From Phycisphaeraceae bacterium (GTDB lineage: Bacteria > Planctomycetota > Phycisphaerae > Phycisphaerales > Phycisphaeraceae): 13,934 bases of DNA. The position numbers were made by a program, and so were the translations under genes. Under the pieces are notes generated by a model, which did no database searches, was not told where the DNA came from, and worked only from the letters and a program-made list of their open reading frames with translations. Each line of letters starts with the position of its first letter. Position 1 is the stretch's first letter. The stretch lies in contig JAJDCV010000046.1 in assembly GCA_029260675.1 (NCBI GenBank), positions 1 through 13,934 of the forward strand. The letters are read 5' to 3'. This document shows positions 1 to 7,078 of the stretch, one piece after another.

Positions 1-1
1 C

Positions 2-649
2 GATGGCCGATCGCTCAGCGGCGCGTTCAACGCCACCTGGGCCGAGGAAGCCGACCGTGACTTCGAGATCTGGAGGGACGTCTTCGGTTCGCAGCGTGGC
101 CGTGTGATCCGTGCCGCCGTCGGGCAGAAGGACAACCCCTGGGTCACCGAGCAGCTGGTCACGGAGTTGAGGGGCGAGTTCGACGCGATCTCCTGCTCGA
201 CCTACTTCGGACTCAGCAGCAGCGAACTACGTAAGCTCAGTTCACGGACCACCGCCAGCGAGCTGTTGGACCGGGCGCTAGCCGACATATCACGCGGCGT
301 CCGTAGCAACTACCGGGCCCACGGCACGTTGGCCAAGAACTGGTCGCGCAAGCTCGGCCGGAGCATCCCCCTGATCGCTTACGAGGGCGGGCAGCACTAC
401 ACGGCCAACGGCGGCAACCCGCCTTACGCCAGGGCCTTCCTGGACATGCAGAAGCACTCGAAGATGTACCAGGTTTACCAGGCCAACATGCGAGAATTCG
501 AGAACGCCGGCGGCAGCCTGTTCACCGCGTTCAATTTCGTGGAGAAGCCCGACAAATTCGGTGCCTGGGGCCAGCTCGAATTCATGGATCAGTCCATCAG
601 CAAGGCCCCGAAGTACCGGGCCCTGCTGGAGTACAAGTCAAAACGCTAG
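2..649 (+). CDS. C-terminal part of a glycoside-hydrolase-like protein (5' end cut by window)
   Basis: The frame is open from base 2, so the gene begins upstream of the window; an internal GTG at 104 is not the real start because coding-like sequence (AFNATWAEEADRDFEIW) precedes it. About 215 residues are visible, ending LEYKSKR. The segment reads like the last strands of a TIM-barrel hydrolase: DAISCSTYFG (a 'where is it active' strand), an Arg/Asn-rich helix, then PLIAYEGGQHYTANGG, in which the Glu of YEGGQH is a candidate acidic active-site residue, then LYQ-type helix and GGSLFTAFNF followed by FGAWGQLEFMD. YEGGQH near the C-terminus with a closing G-WG-LE motif is seen in planctomycete carbohydrate-active or carbohydrate-binding hypothetical proteins; I cannot name the GH family. 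The substrate is unknown. Its neighbour at 1373 is also TIM-barrel-like, but a separate unit lies between them. Confidence 0.7.
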   Translation, partial: DGRSLSGAFNATWAEEADRDFEIWRDVFGSQRGRVIRAAVGQKDNPWVTEQLVTELRGEFDAISCSTYFGLSSSELRKLSSRTTASELLDRALADISRGVRSNYRAHGTLAKNWSRKLGRSIPLIAYEGGQHYTANGGNPPYARAFLDMQKHSKMYQVYQANMREFENAGGSLFTAFNFVEKPDKFGAWGQLEFMDQSISKAPKYRALLEYKSKR

Positions 650-673
650 CCCGGCCGGTTACACGGATCAAAA

Positions 674-749
674 CCCTCAGCCCCCGGCTTCGCCGGGAGA
701 TACGCACGTACGAGGTGACCTGAACCCCGGCGAAGCCGGGGGCTTAGGG
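674..749. repeat. Long inverted repeat (REP-like hairpin pair) after the hydrolase gene
   Basis: Bases 679-697 and 726-744 are perfectly complementary over 19 bp. With one mismatch the stem extends to 674-697 / 726-749, enclosing a 28-base spacer. Each arm is itself a small palindrome (CCCGGC-TTC-GCCGGG on the left, CCCGGC-GAA-GCCGGG on the right), so the unit can fold as one long stem or as two hairpins. It starts 24 bases after the stop codon at 649. There is no T-tract directly after it, so it is not a classical terminator; mRNA 3'-end stabilisation or a dispersed REP-type repeat is more likely. The GGCGAAGCC core flanked by C/G runs resembles extragenic repeats seen in planctomycete genomes (recollection, not searched). 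Confidence 0.8.
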
Positions 750-822
750 ACAAACGCGCGGTTTGAAAGCGTGATCCGTATAAAACGTATACCCCCCGAC
801 GGTACGTCCACCTAATAAGAAC

Positions 823-856
823 AAGCCCACGTTCATCGAACGTGGGCTTTTCTTTT
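823..856. terminator. Bidirectional intrinsic terminator
   Basis: A perfect 12-bp stem (823-834 with 838-849) closes a 3-base loop (ATC) and is followed on the plus strand by TTTCTTTT. Read on the minus strand the same stem is followed by TTGTTCTTATT, also T-rich. It therefore can end plus-strand transcripts from the hydrolase gene (stop at 649) and minus-strand transcripts from the small membrane-protein gene (stop at 881). This is the clearest terminator in the window. Confidence 0.88.
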
Positions 857-880
857 GCGCGATGATGCTTTGGGGATGTT

Positions 881-1078
881 TTAGTGTGCTGTGTGTTTCG
901 CGGCCTTCACGGGCACGAGACGCCGCCGCCCATCCATGCACATGCCCAGCCCGATCAGCCCGACCCCCAGGCACGCCAGCGGGTTGCCGTACAGCACACC
1001 CGTGCCGGGCCCGACCGCGAGATACACGATCAACGTCAGCACGAACGACCAAGCCAGGATGTTGAGGATAGATTTCAT
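881..1078 (-). CDS. Small two-helix membrane protein, unknown function
   Basis: A 65-residue protein starting with ATG at 1078 and ending TAA. Two hydrophobic stretches are visible: about residues 5-24 (ILNILAWSFVLTLIVYLAVG) and about 30-48 (YGNPLACLGVGLIGLGMCM). A basic segment, DGRRRLVPVKAAKH, follows, which by the positive-inside rule puts the C-terminus in the cytoplasm; the first helix begins with only one Lys. Codon third positions are strongly G or C, as in neighbouring genes, and a good terminator lies 25 bases after the stop. Both argue that it is real despite its size. No convincing ribosome binding site is seen (the bases before ATG are AAACCCCC). It resembles no family I can name. 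It is divergent from the DUF4832 gene across a 294-base gap. Confidence 0.65.
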   Translation of the reverse strand: MKSILNILAWSFVLTLIVYLAVGPGTGVLYGNPLACLGVGLIGLGMCMDGRRRLVPVKAAKHTAH

Positions 1079-1309
1079 GGGGGTTTTTATCAGTCAGTTA
1101 TCAACGTATCGCCGCGCCTGCGAAGGATCACCCCAAACCAACGATATAACCGCACCGGACGCCAAATGCCGCGGCGCATTATGTCCGCGCAAAGGGCCGG
1201 GCCGTTCCGGTTGTGACGGCTGGGTTGTATGTAACAAGTGTGACGGCATCGCCGTGGCGGTCTGTTTCCCCGGTCCGGACCCCGGGCCTGTTTTCTGCAC
1301 GGGTTTCTA

Positions 1310-1338
1310 TTGACACCGCATGACCCATTCATCAAGAT
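1310..1338 (+). promoter_or_regulatory. Candidate sigma-70-type promoter for the DUF4832 gene
   Basis: A perfect TTGACA (1310-1315) is followed by a 17-base spacer and CAAGAT (1333-1338), a poor -10 with 3 of 6 matches. The predicted transcription start would be near 1345, giving a leader of about 28 bases to the ATG at 1373. The rest of the 1079-1372 gap shows only GC-rich short palindromes around 1268-1286 and a TATATC patch near 1143 on the minus strand; nothing else is recognisable. Confidence 0.4.
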
Positions 1339-1372
1339 ACGGGCCCGCATATCCAACCCGGAAAGGTTCGCC

Positions 1373-2629
1373 ATGCTACCCAGGCACGCGTGCGTCATCC
1401 TCGTCTTGTGTCAATTCATCTCGGGTCTCGCGCTCGCCGACGATTGGCATCCGTTGCCGCTCCGTTCCGCCGTCGACAGCGTCCAGCCCATGACCGGCCT
1501 GGTGGTCTGGCATGACAACGAACACGCCGACACCGACTCGATCCAGCTGGAGTTTTCATACATGCTCTTCAATCAAGTCGTTGATGACCAGGGCGTGTAC
1601 GACTGGACGCCGGTCGAAGAGTTGCTCGACCGCATCGCATCGCGAGGCCATCAGGCGGTGCTGCGTTTCCGATTTATCTACCCCGGCTACACACAGACCG
1701 CGGTCCCCGATTCGATCAAACGGCTGACGGATTATCACGAGGTCACCGCCAAGAGCGAGGGGCAGGACACCGCGTTCTGTGATTGGTCGCACCCCGCCTT
1801 GCGTGACTTCGCGCTGGAGTTCTACACGAAATTCGCCAGCCGGTACGACAAGGACCCCCGCCTCGCGTTCGTGCAGGTGGGCTTTGGGCTCTGGGCCGAG
1901 TACCACATCTATGACGGCCCGATGGAGTTGGGCAAGACCTTCCCGGGCAAGGCGTATCAAGCCAGGTTCCTCCTGCACCTCGACGGGGTATTTGATCAGA
2001 CGCCCTGGAGCATCTCCATCGACGCCGCCGAAGTCCAACGCACCCCGTTCGCGGACGATCCGGGCCTGCTCGACCTGAACTTCGGCTTGTTCGACGATTC
2101 GTTCATGCACGCGCAACACGACGAGTACAACGAATCCTGCTGGGATTTCTTTGGCCGTGACCGCTACAAGACCGCGCCCGCCGGCGGCGAGTTCAGCTAC
2201 TACAACACGAACGACCAGCGGCAGGCACTCGCACAGGGCGGCCCCAACGGGGAGAGCTTCGAAGAGGCCGCCGAACGCTTCCACATCTCCTACATGTTCG
2301 CCAACGACCAGTTCAGCTATCAGAAGCCCGACCGCATCCGACGGGCCGGCATGGCGACCGGCTACCGCTTCCGTGTCACCAGGTTTCAGACCAACGGCGA
2401 ACACACACGCATCACCGTGACCAACACCGGCGCCGCGCCTTTCTACTTCGACGCCTACCCCGCGGTCGCGGGTGTCCGAACCGCCACGTCGCTGCGCGGC
2501 ATGGCCCCGGGCGAGGAGCGCATCTGCGTGGTGCCCGGCGACGGGGCGCTCAGAGAATTGACCATCGAATGCGACCGGCTCGTTCCCGGGCAGGCGATCC
2601 AGTTCGACGCGGACCTTGCCGGCGAATAG
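1373..2629 (+). CDS. Secreted DUF4832-like protein (TIM-barrel plus C-terminal beta domain)
   Basis: 418 residues. The ATG at 1373 is chosen over an upstream TTG (1310) because GGAAAGG (1360-1366) sits 6 bases before it and because it puts a signal peptide first: MLPRHACVILVLCQFISGLALA, likely cleaved after residue 22. Residues about 35-260 match the layout of DUF4832/beta-galactosidase-like barrels: VYDWTPVEELLDRIASRGHQ (about 75-94), then AVLRFRF, then the strongly conserved-looking YDKDPRLAFVQVGFGLWAEYH (158-178). E176 in this motif is a candidate catalytic acid. Residues about 328-415 (GYRFRVTRF, ITVTNTGAAPFYFDAYP, MAPGEERICVVPG) form the usual C-terminal beta-sandwich. Family members are thought to act on polysaccharide or glycan, but no substrate is proven. 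It converges on the PDZ gene with a 22-base gap and no visible terminator. Confidence 0.82.
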   Translation: MLPRHACVILVLCQFISGLALADDWHPLPLRSAVDSVQPMTGLVVWHDNEHADTDSIQLEFSYMLFNQVVDDQGVYDWTPVEELLDRIASRGHQAVLRFRFIYPGYTQTAVPDSIKRLTDYHEVTAKSEGQDTAFCDWSHPALRDFALEFYTKFASRYDKDPRLAFVQVGFGLWAEYHIYDGPMELGKTFPGKAYQARFLLHLDGVFDQTPWSISIDAAEVQRTPFADDPGLLDLNFGLFDDSFMHAQHDEYNESCWDFFGRDRYKTAPAGGEFSYYNTNDQRQALAQGGPNGESFEEAAERFHISYMFANDQFSYQKPDRIRRAGMATGYRFRVTRFQTNGEHTRITVTNTGAAPFYFDAYPAVAGVRTATSLRGMAPGEERICVVPGDGALRELTIECDRLVPGQAIQFDADLAGE

Positions 2630-2651
2630 AAATGGGTTAGTGGGTGCGGCG

Positions 2652-3476
2652 CTACGGTGAAGGCGCGGCTGTGCTGTCCGTGTCTTGGGCTTCTATCTCG
2701 ACGTCGGGGCCGAGCAGGCCTTCCATCCGGCTCCGCTCTTGCAGCCACGCCTGGCGGTACTGGGCGGTGAGCGCCAGCCGGTTGGTGTCGTAGACCTCAC
2801 CGAGCGCCTGGCCGTTGCCTAGTTGAAACGGTATATCGATGGGGCTGCCGTCTCGCAGCACTGTCAGGCCGACCACTTCCCCGGCCTGGTGGCCGCGGAT
2901 CATCTGTTGGAATTGCGTGGCGGTCACCTTCTTGGTGATGGGCTTGCCGTCAAACTCCACAATCACGTCGCCCGGCTCAAGCAGGGCGTAGGCGGGGAAG
3001 CCCGGCAAGGTGATCACCACCATCACGCCCGCCCGTGACTCTTCATTGAGCCCCCAGGCCTCTACCATCTGGTGAGACAGCCCCATCGATCCGGGCCCCG
3101 CCAGCTTGCCGTAGCGCTCGTCGATCATCCTGCGCAGCAAGTGATGCCGTGCCACGCGCAGGAGACGGTGGCGTTGCTCGGGTATTTCGCTTGTGACAAA
3201 CAGCCTATCCAGGCCCTCTTGCGTCAAGGCGTCGTCGGCTAACAGCCCCCGCGTCGCCGCCTGGCGCACGCGGTATTCGTCGTCGCCGAGTTCGGCCAGC
3301 ACGCCTGCATCACCGTCCGCTTCATCGACGGCTTGCTGGGCAGACGCGCCAACCAACGGATACACAAATCCACACCACGCAAACACCCACAACATGCGCC
3401 TTGTCGAAGCCCACGGGCTAAGGCCTTGGGCCAGGTTACATAGACGATACATGCTGCCCTGGTATCGCTCACCCAT
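2652..3476 (-). CDS. Secreted HEAT-like/PDZ-domain protein
   Basis: 274 residues from the ATG at 3476; an ATG at 3452 (residue 9, AGGG four bases upstream) is an equally possible start. A signal sequence with a long basic n-region ends near GASA|QQ (residue 46/47), so the mature protein is outside the cytoplasmic membrane. Residues about 58-118 (LAELGDDEYRVRQAATRGLL and following) look like one or two HEAT-like helical repeats of the kind common in planctomycete envelope proteins. Residues about 130-220 form a PDZ domain: GVMVVITLPGFPAY at the binding groove, then LLEPGDVIVEFDGKPI and VVGLTVLRDGSPIDIPFQLG. The C-terminus has an acidic, Ser/Ala/Pro tail. No protease domain is present, so it probably acts as an adaptor or scaffold. 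Its start overlaps the upstream phosphotransferase stop by 8 bases (ATGGGTGA), pointing to translational coupling. Confidence 0.85.
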   Translation of the reverse strand: MGERYQGSMYRLCNLAQGLSPWASTRRMLWVFAWCGFVYPLVGASAQQAVDEADGDAGVLAELGDDEYRVRQAATRGLLADDALTQEGLDRLFVTSEIPEQRHRLLRVARHHLLRRMIDERYGKLAGPGSMGLSHQMVEAWGLNEESRAGVMVVITLPGFPAYALLEPGDVIVEFDGKPITKKVTATQFQQMIRGHQAGEVVGLTVLRDGSPIDIPFQLGNGQALGEVYDTNRLALTAQYRQAWLQERSRMEGLLGPDVEIEAQDTDSTAAPSP

Positions 3477-4635
3477 CGGTCAGCCCCGTGAGTTGTTCGT
3501 GGTGTTCGTGGATCCACCGGACCTTACGCAGCACCATGCGCAGGAAGTCCGCGCCGCTCATCTGTGCAAACAGCCCGGTCGCCGCGACGGGGATCACGCT
3601 CTCGGCGATCAGTGCCTGGATCATCAACCAGGGAACGACCTTCTTTTCGCTCTCGGTCAGACCCCCGCCTTGGAGCGAGGCGTATCCTTTGAAGAACGCA
3701 ATGAACCGGTCCTCATCGACCTGCTCGGGCCAGTTTTCGGTGTCGTCGCCCTTGCCCTGGATCGAGAATTGTAAAGCCCCGTTGGCGACGTCGATCACAC
3801 GGGGCAGCAGGCGGGCGGCGTCGTAATCGATCACCGCGACGACTTTGGGCCCTTCAAACAGCATGTTTCCCGGGTGCCAATCGCTGTGTCCGATCTGCAC
3901 CGGCCAATCGGGCAGGCCCAGCGCGTCGGCACGGTCCGCCGCCTCTCGGTAGCTCTGGTCCAGTTCATCGGCGATCTGCTGGGCCTGGTCCTTCGGCACG
4001 ATCGGCACGCCGTTGGCGGGCTGGAGCAGCGCGCCGGGGAGGTTGAGGATCGAAGACATCACGACCGGGGCCCCGTGGTACGTCCCCTTGGGCGGTTTGT
4101 AATGGGGTGTGTAATCCGCCAGCAACGCGTGGAACTTCGCCAGCGTCACGCCGGCGTCCTGCGTCGCTTCCACGGACCGGTCGTACGTCGAGCCCCGGAT
4201 GAATTCGAACAGCTCGTACACCTGCCCGAGGTACTGCACCATCGAGTTGTTTTCACGCCGGGTCCCGATCAGCCTCGGCAGGGGGTACCCGCGCTCGGCG
4301 AGCCGTAGCTGGATCCCGTGGGTGAAGGCGACCTTGAACGGATCGTCCCGGCCGTGGGCGCGGCGCTTCAGCAGGAACAATCCCCGGTCCGACCGGATGA
4401 CCAGCTTCGGGGCTTTGCGCGATCCGCGCTTGAATTGTTTGATGGTGTCGATCAACCCGATCCGGTAGTGAGACATCACGATCGCCAGCTCGTCGGCGGC
4501 GAAGACGCTTCGGCCCTCCGCGTCGTAGGGCATGCTCCCGATCGCCGACAGGCCCGACACCGAGGCGCCCGCGGAGTGGACCGCGTCGGCCCCCGCCGTG
4601 GTCGCCGCAATCGGTCGCTGATCGGTCATAGCCAC
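3469..4635 (-). CDS. Aminoglycoside-phosphotransferase-fold kinase (APH/SrkA/HSK2-like)
   Basis: 388 residues with GTG at 4635, or 386 with the ATG at 4629; GGCAGG lies just upstream and does not settle the choice. The kinase fold is shown by LFLLKRR with the ATP-contacting Lys (K90), YLGQVYELFEFIRGSTYD (hinge, about 135-152), the catalytic loop HSDWHPGN (250-257; D252 base, N257 metal) and AVIDYD (D270 or D272, metal). The domain begins around residue 45; the first 40 residues are Ala/Ser-rich and look disordered. It would transfer a phosphate to a small molecule or a protein Ser/Thr. Relatives include homoserine kinase 2, SrkA and spore-coat CotS-type kinases; the substrate cannot be told from sequence. 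It lies between yicC (68-base gap) and the PDZ gene (8-base overlap). Confidence 0.85.
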   Translation of the reverse strand: MAMTDQRPIAATTAGADAVHSAGASVSGLSAIGSMPYDAEGRSVFAADELAIVMSHYRIGLIDTIKQFKRGSRKAPKLVIRSDRGLFLLKRRAHGRDDPFKVAFTHGIQLRLAERGYPLPRLIGTRRENNSMVQYLGQVYELFEFIRGSTYDRSVEATQDAGVTLAKFHALLADYTPHYKPPKGTYHGAPVVMSSILNLPGALLQPANGVPIVPKDQAQQIADELDQSYREAADRADALGLPDWPVQIGHSDWHPGNMLFEGPKVVAVIDYDAARLLPRVIDVANGALQFSIQGKGDDTENWPEQVDEDRFIAFFKGYASLQGGGLTESEKKVVPWLMIQALIAESVIPVAATGLFAQMSGADFLRMVLRKVRWIHEHHEQLTGLTDG

Positions 4636-4683
4636 CTGCCCGTATCGGCCCTCTGGCCTGTTGTTATTTCGCCCCCCGTGTAT

Positions 4684-4699
4684 CCCCGGACGTCCGGGG
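4684..4699. repeat. Perfect 16-base palindrome between yicC and the phosphotransferase gene
   Basis: CCCCGGACGTCCGGGG is fully self-complementary. In the minus-strand transcript it lies 4 bases after the yicC stop and could form a 6-bp GC hairpin with an ACGT loop. No T-tract follows, so termination is unlikely. RNA processing or a protein-binding site is possible. Confidence 0.5.
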
Positions 4700-4703
4700 C
4701 GGA

Positions 4704-5600
4704 TTACTCGGCGTTCTGCACCTGCTCTTTGATCCGGTCGACCGCGCTCTTGGCTTCGATCATCGCCCGGCTGATCTGGGCGTCGTTGCTCTTACTGCCG
4801 ATCGTGTTCGCCTCGCGGAGCATCTCCTGGGCCAGGAAGTCCAGCGTCCTGCCGACCGGCTCGGTGTCGTTGCCGTGGGCGATGATCTCCTGGAACTGGG
4901 CGACGTGCCCGGCCATCCGCGAGACCTCCTCGCTGATGTCGGCGCGTTCGGCGAACACCGCGACCTCGCGGATCAGCGCCGCCTCGTCCGCCTTGAGCTC
5001 GGCCTTGGCCAGCAGCTCGTCCATCCTCGCACGCAGACGCTGGTGGTATTCCTCGATCACCGACGGGGCACGTTCGCCGATCGTCCCCATCCGATCCATG
5101 ATCAGTTCAAGGTGCTTGAGCAGGTCCTCGGCCAGGGCCTGGCCTTCCGTCACACGCATCGCGATCAGCCGGTCGGTCGCCTCATCAAGCAGCTGGGTGA
5201 CCACGGGGATGGACTTGGCTTGCAATGAAGCCTCGTCCTGCGCCGGTTGCAGCACGCCGGGCAGCACCAGCAGTTGGGTCAGGTCGATCTGCACCGCTCG
5301 GTCCTGGATCTTGGCGTGGATCGTTTCCAGGTGGTCCAGGTAGGTGAGGATCGCCTCGTCGTTGACGCGCGACACGGCCTGTGCGTCCGTGGTCCTGAAT
5401 TTCACGGTCAGCGTGAACGACCCGCGCGACACCCGCTTGCGGAGTTGGCCTTCGAGCATGGCTTCCATGCCCTGGAACTCCTCGGGCAGGCGGACCGAGC
5501 ACTTGAAATACTTGTTGTTGAGGCTGCGCAGCTCGACGCTGTAATGGACCCCGTCGGCCTGGGTGGATGCGTCGCCGAAGCCGGTCATCGATCGGATCAA
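4704..5600 (-). CDS. yicC: YicC/YloC-family endoribonuclease
   Basis: 298 residues from TTG at 5600. The frame is open to an ATG at 5657, but family members begin with an IRSMTGFG-type motif, which the TTG start reproduces exactly (M-IRSMTGFG). GGAG sits 7 bases before that TTG, and the extra 19 residues are Pro-rich and unlike the family. Conserved parts: VELRSLNNKYFKC (about 23-35), RGSFTLTVKF (about 59-68), and the C-terminal block GRTLDFLAQEMLREANTIGSK followed by EAKSAVDRIKEQVQN, the hallmark of the family. The middle is helical. YicC-family proteins are endoribonucleases involved in RNA turnover and were long known only as stress- or stationary-phase survival proteins. It lies 122 bases downstream of secG. 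Some of that gap is GC-rich, with GGGGATGTCCCC. Confidence 0.95.
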   Translation of the reverse strand: MIRSMTGFGDASTQADGVHYSVELRSLNNKYFKCSVRLPEEFQGMEAMLEGQLRKRVSRGSFTLTVKFRTTDAQAVSRVNDEAILTYLDHLETIHAKIQDRAVQIDLTQLLVLPGVLQPAQDEASLQAKSIPVVTQLLDEATDRLIAMRVTEGQALAEDLLKHLELIMDRMGTIGERAPSVIEEYHQRLRARMDELLAKAELKADEAALIREVAVFAERADISEEVSRMAGHVAQFQEIIAHGNDTEPVGRTLDFLAQEMLREANTIGSKSNDAQISRAMIEAKSAVDRIKEQVQNAE

Positions 5601-5654
5601 AGCGTCGCTCCGTGGGGCAGGTCCGGGGGCGGGTCCGTGTGGCAGAGTCGGGGA

Positions 5655-5683
5655 CATCCCCGGCTGCCGGTTCAGGGTGTCAA
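5655..5683 (-). promoter_or_regulatory. Weak promoter candidate upstream of yicC
   Basis: On the minus strand a perfect TTGACA (5683-5678) is followed 17 bases later by GGGATG (5660-5655), which is a poor -10. If used, transcription would start near 5648. That leaves the upstream ATG at 5657 outside the message and supports the TTG start at 5600. The evidence rests on one hexamer. Confidence 0.22.
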
Positions 5684-5722
5684 GCCAACACGCACCACTT
5701 CACCATATTCCGGCGGGGTTGT

Positions 5723-6226
5723 CTAGGGTTGGGTGCCAGGCGTGGCGTTTTCGGTGGGTGTTTCGGCCGGCGCGGCGGGGGCTTGATCCGTGGCGGTATC
5801 AACGGCTGTTTCGACGGTGGTCTCGGTTTCAGCGGCCGGTGTCGCCGCGTCCGTCGGAGCTTCTTGATCAAGGGCATCGGCCGGTTGATCGGTCGGGCCG
5901 GCTGGGGTGGTCTGGTTGATCGGTGGGGTGGCTGCCGACGAGCGGACCCGTGGTGCGACGTCGTCGCGGATCGCGTAGACCAGCCCGATCGCCAGTCCCA
6001 GGAACAGGACGAAGCAGGCGATGGTGATGGTGGTCAGCAGGTCGCCGGTCTTGGCACCGAAGGCGGCCTGTGCCGAGCCGCCGGCCCCGCCGAACGCGCC
6101 GCTGAGGCCGCCGCCCTTGGGCTTCTGGATCAGGATGACCAGCATCATGAACAGGCAGGTCAGGACGAACAGGGTCGCCATGGAGGTGACCAGGATACTT
6201 GCGCCGAGTGTGATCGTGGTGATCAT
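5723..6226 (-). CDS. secG: SecG, protein-export membrane subunit, with long C-terminal tail
   Basis: 167 residues from ATG at 6226, with a GAAGAG purine run upstream. SecG is the small third subunit of the SecYEG translocon in the cytoplasmic membrane. Two membrane helices are at about 14-33 and 65-86. They flank the family-defining cytoplasmic loop LIQKPKGGGLSGAFGGAGGSAQ (about 32-53). Typical SecG proteins are 70-110 residues; here residues 87-167 form an Ala/Thr/Pro-rich, Glu/Asp-containing tail without predicted structure. It lies 25 bases downstream of tpiA, a common tpiA-secG arrangement in bacteria, and is probably co-transcribed with it. Confidence 0.95.
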   Translation of the reverse strand: MITTITLGASILVTSMATLFVLTCLFMMLVILIQKPKGGGLSGAFGGAGGSAQAAFGAKTGDLLTTITIACFVLFLGLAIGLVYAIRDDVAPRVRSSAATPPINQTTPAGPTDQPADALDQEAPTDAATPAAETETTVETAVDTATDQAPAAPAETPTENATPGTQP

Positions 6227-6251
6227 GGTGGGTGTCTCTTCGATGCTTTTG

Positions 6252-7040
6252 TTACGCGGGGACGGGGGCGTTGTCAGCTGCGGCCTGGAGGATGCCCAGG
6301 AAGTCTTCGGGCTTGAGTGCGGCGCCGCCGATCAGCCCGCCGTCGATGTCGGCCTGGGTGAACAGTTCCGCGGCGTTGGAGGGTTTGCACGACCCACCGT
6401 ACTGGATGCGGACCGAGTTAGCGATGTCGTCGTTGTACAGGAACCAGAGGGCTTGACGGATGACTTTGTGCGTGTTCTGGGCGTCCTGTGGTGTCGCGGT
6501 TTTGCCGGTACCGATAGCCCAGACGGGTTCGTAGGCGACGGTGATCCGGGCCATCTGAGCGTCGCTGACGCCGGCCAGGCCGTAGCCCAACTGCCCGGTA
6601 TTGATGTGATCGGTTTTGTCAGCTTCGCGCTGTTCGATCTTTTCGCCGATGCAGAGGATGACTTCGAGCCCTGCTTCGAGCGCGGCGAGGACCTTGTCGT
6701 TCAGCAGGGTGTCGGGTTCGCCGAGCACGTGTCGTCGTTCGGAGTGTCCGACCAATACGACCGACGCGCCGACGTCCTTGAGCATGGCCAGGCTGACTTC
6801 GCCGGTGTAGGCCCCGTTGGGCTGGTGGTAGAAGTCCTGGGCCCCGAGTTGGATGGCGCTGTTTTTGGCAGCCAGGGCCTTGCCGACCTGGTCGAGGTAG
6901 GGGAACGGCGGGAAGACGGTTGCCTGGACCTGATCCGCGGCGGTGAATCCGTCCGCGAGCTTGGACGCCAGGTCCACGGCCTCCTGGCCGTTGAGGTTCA
7001 TCTTCCAGTTACCGCCGACGTAGGGTTTGCGCGCTGACAC
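6252..7040 (-). CDS. tpiA: Triosephosphate isomerase
   Basis: 262 residues, GTG start at 7040 with GGAG six bases before it. The enzyme interconverts dihydroxyacetone phosphate and glyceraldehyde 3-phosphate in glycolysis and gluconeogenesis, as a cytoplasmic dimer. All catalytic landmarks are present: N11 and K13 in GGNWKMN, H99 in VGHSERR, E171 in AYEPVWAIGTG, the mobile loop 6 right after it (IGTGKTAT), and the phosphate-binding IQYGGS (212-217) and GLIGGAAL (235-242). Length is normal for the family. It leads the tpiA-secG pair. A promoter-like -10 lies 39 bases upstream. Confidence 0.98.
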   Translation of the reverse strand: MSARKPYVGGNWKMNLNGQEAVDLASKLADGFTAADQVQATVFPPFPYLDQVGKALAAKNSAIQLGAQDFYHQPNGAYTGEVSLAMLKDVGASVVLVGHSERRHVLGEPDTLLNDKVLAALEAGLEVILCIGEKIEQREADKTDHINTGQLGYGLAGVSDAQMARITVAYEPVWAIGTGKTATPQDAQNTHKVIRQALWFLYNDDIANSVRIQYGGSCKPSNAAELFTQADIDGGLIGGAALKPEDFLGILQAAADNAPVPA

Positions 7041-7078
7041 CTGAGGCTCCGTTTCTAAGGGGGTTTTCCGAGCCGAGC

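Noticed and set aside
1268..1286. GC-rich hairpin followed by GTTTTC, possibly a terminator
   Set aside because: The stem is only 5 bp, no plus-strand gene lies just upstream, and palindromic C/G runs are common in this DNA.
1556..2404. 282-codon open frame on the minus strand
   Set aside because: It lies wholly antisense to the DUF4832 gene, whose signal peptide, ribosome binding site and family motifs are clear. Long antisense frames are expected in GC-rich genes.
4318..5343. 341-codon open frame on the plus strand
   Set aside because: Antisense to yicC and the phosphotransferase gene; composition is Ser/Arg-rich with no recognisable domain.
6021..7037. 338-codon open frame on the plus strand
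   Set aside because: Antisense to tpiA and secG, both certain from catalytic motifs.
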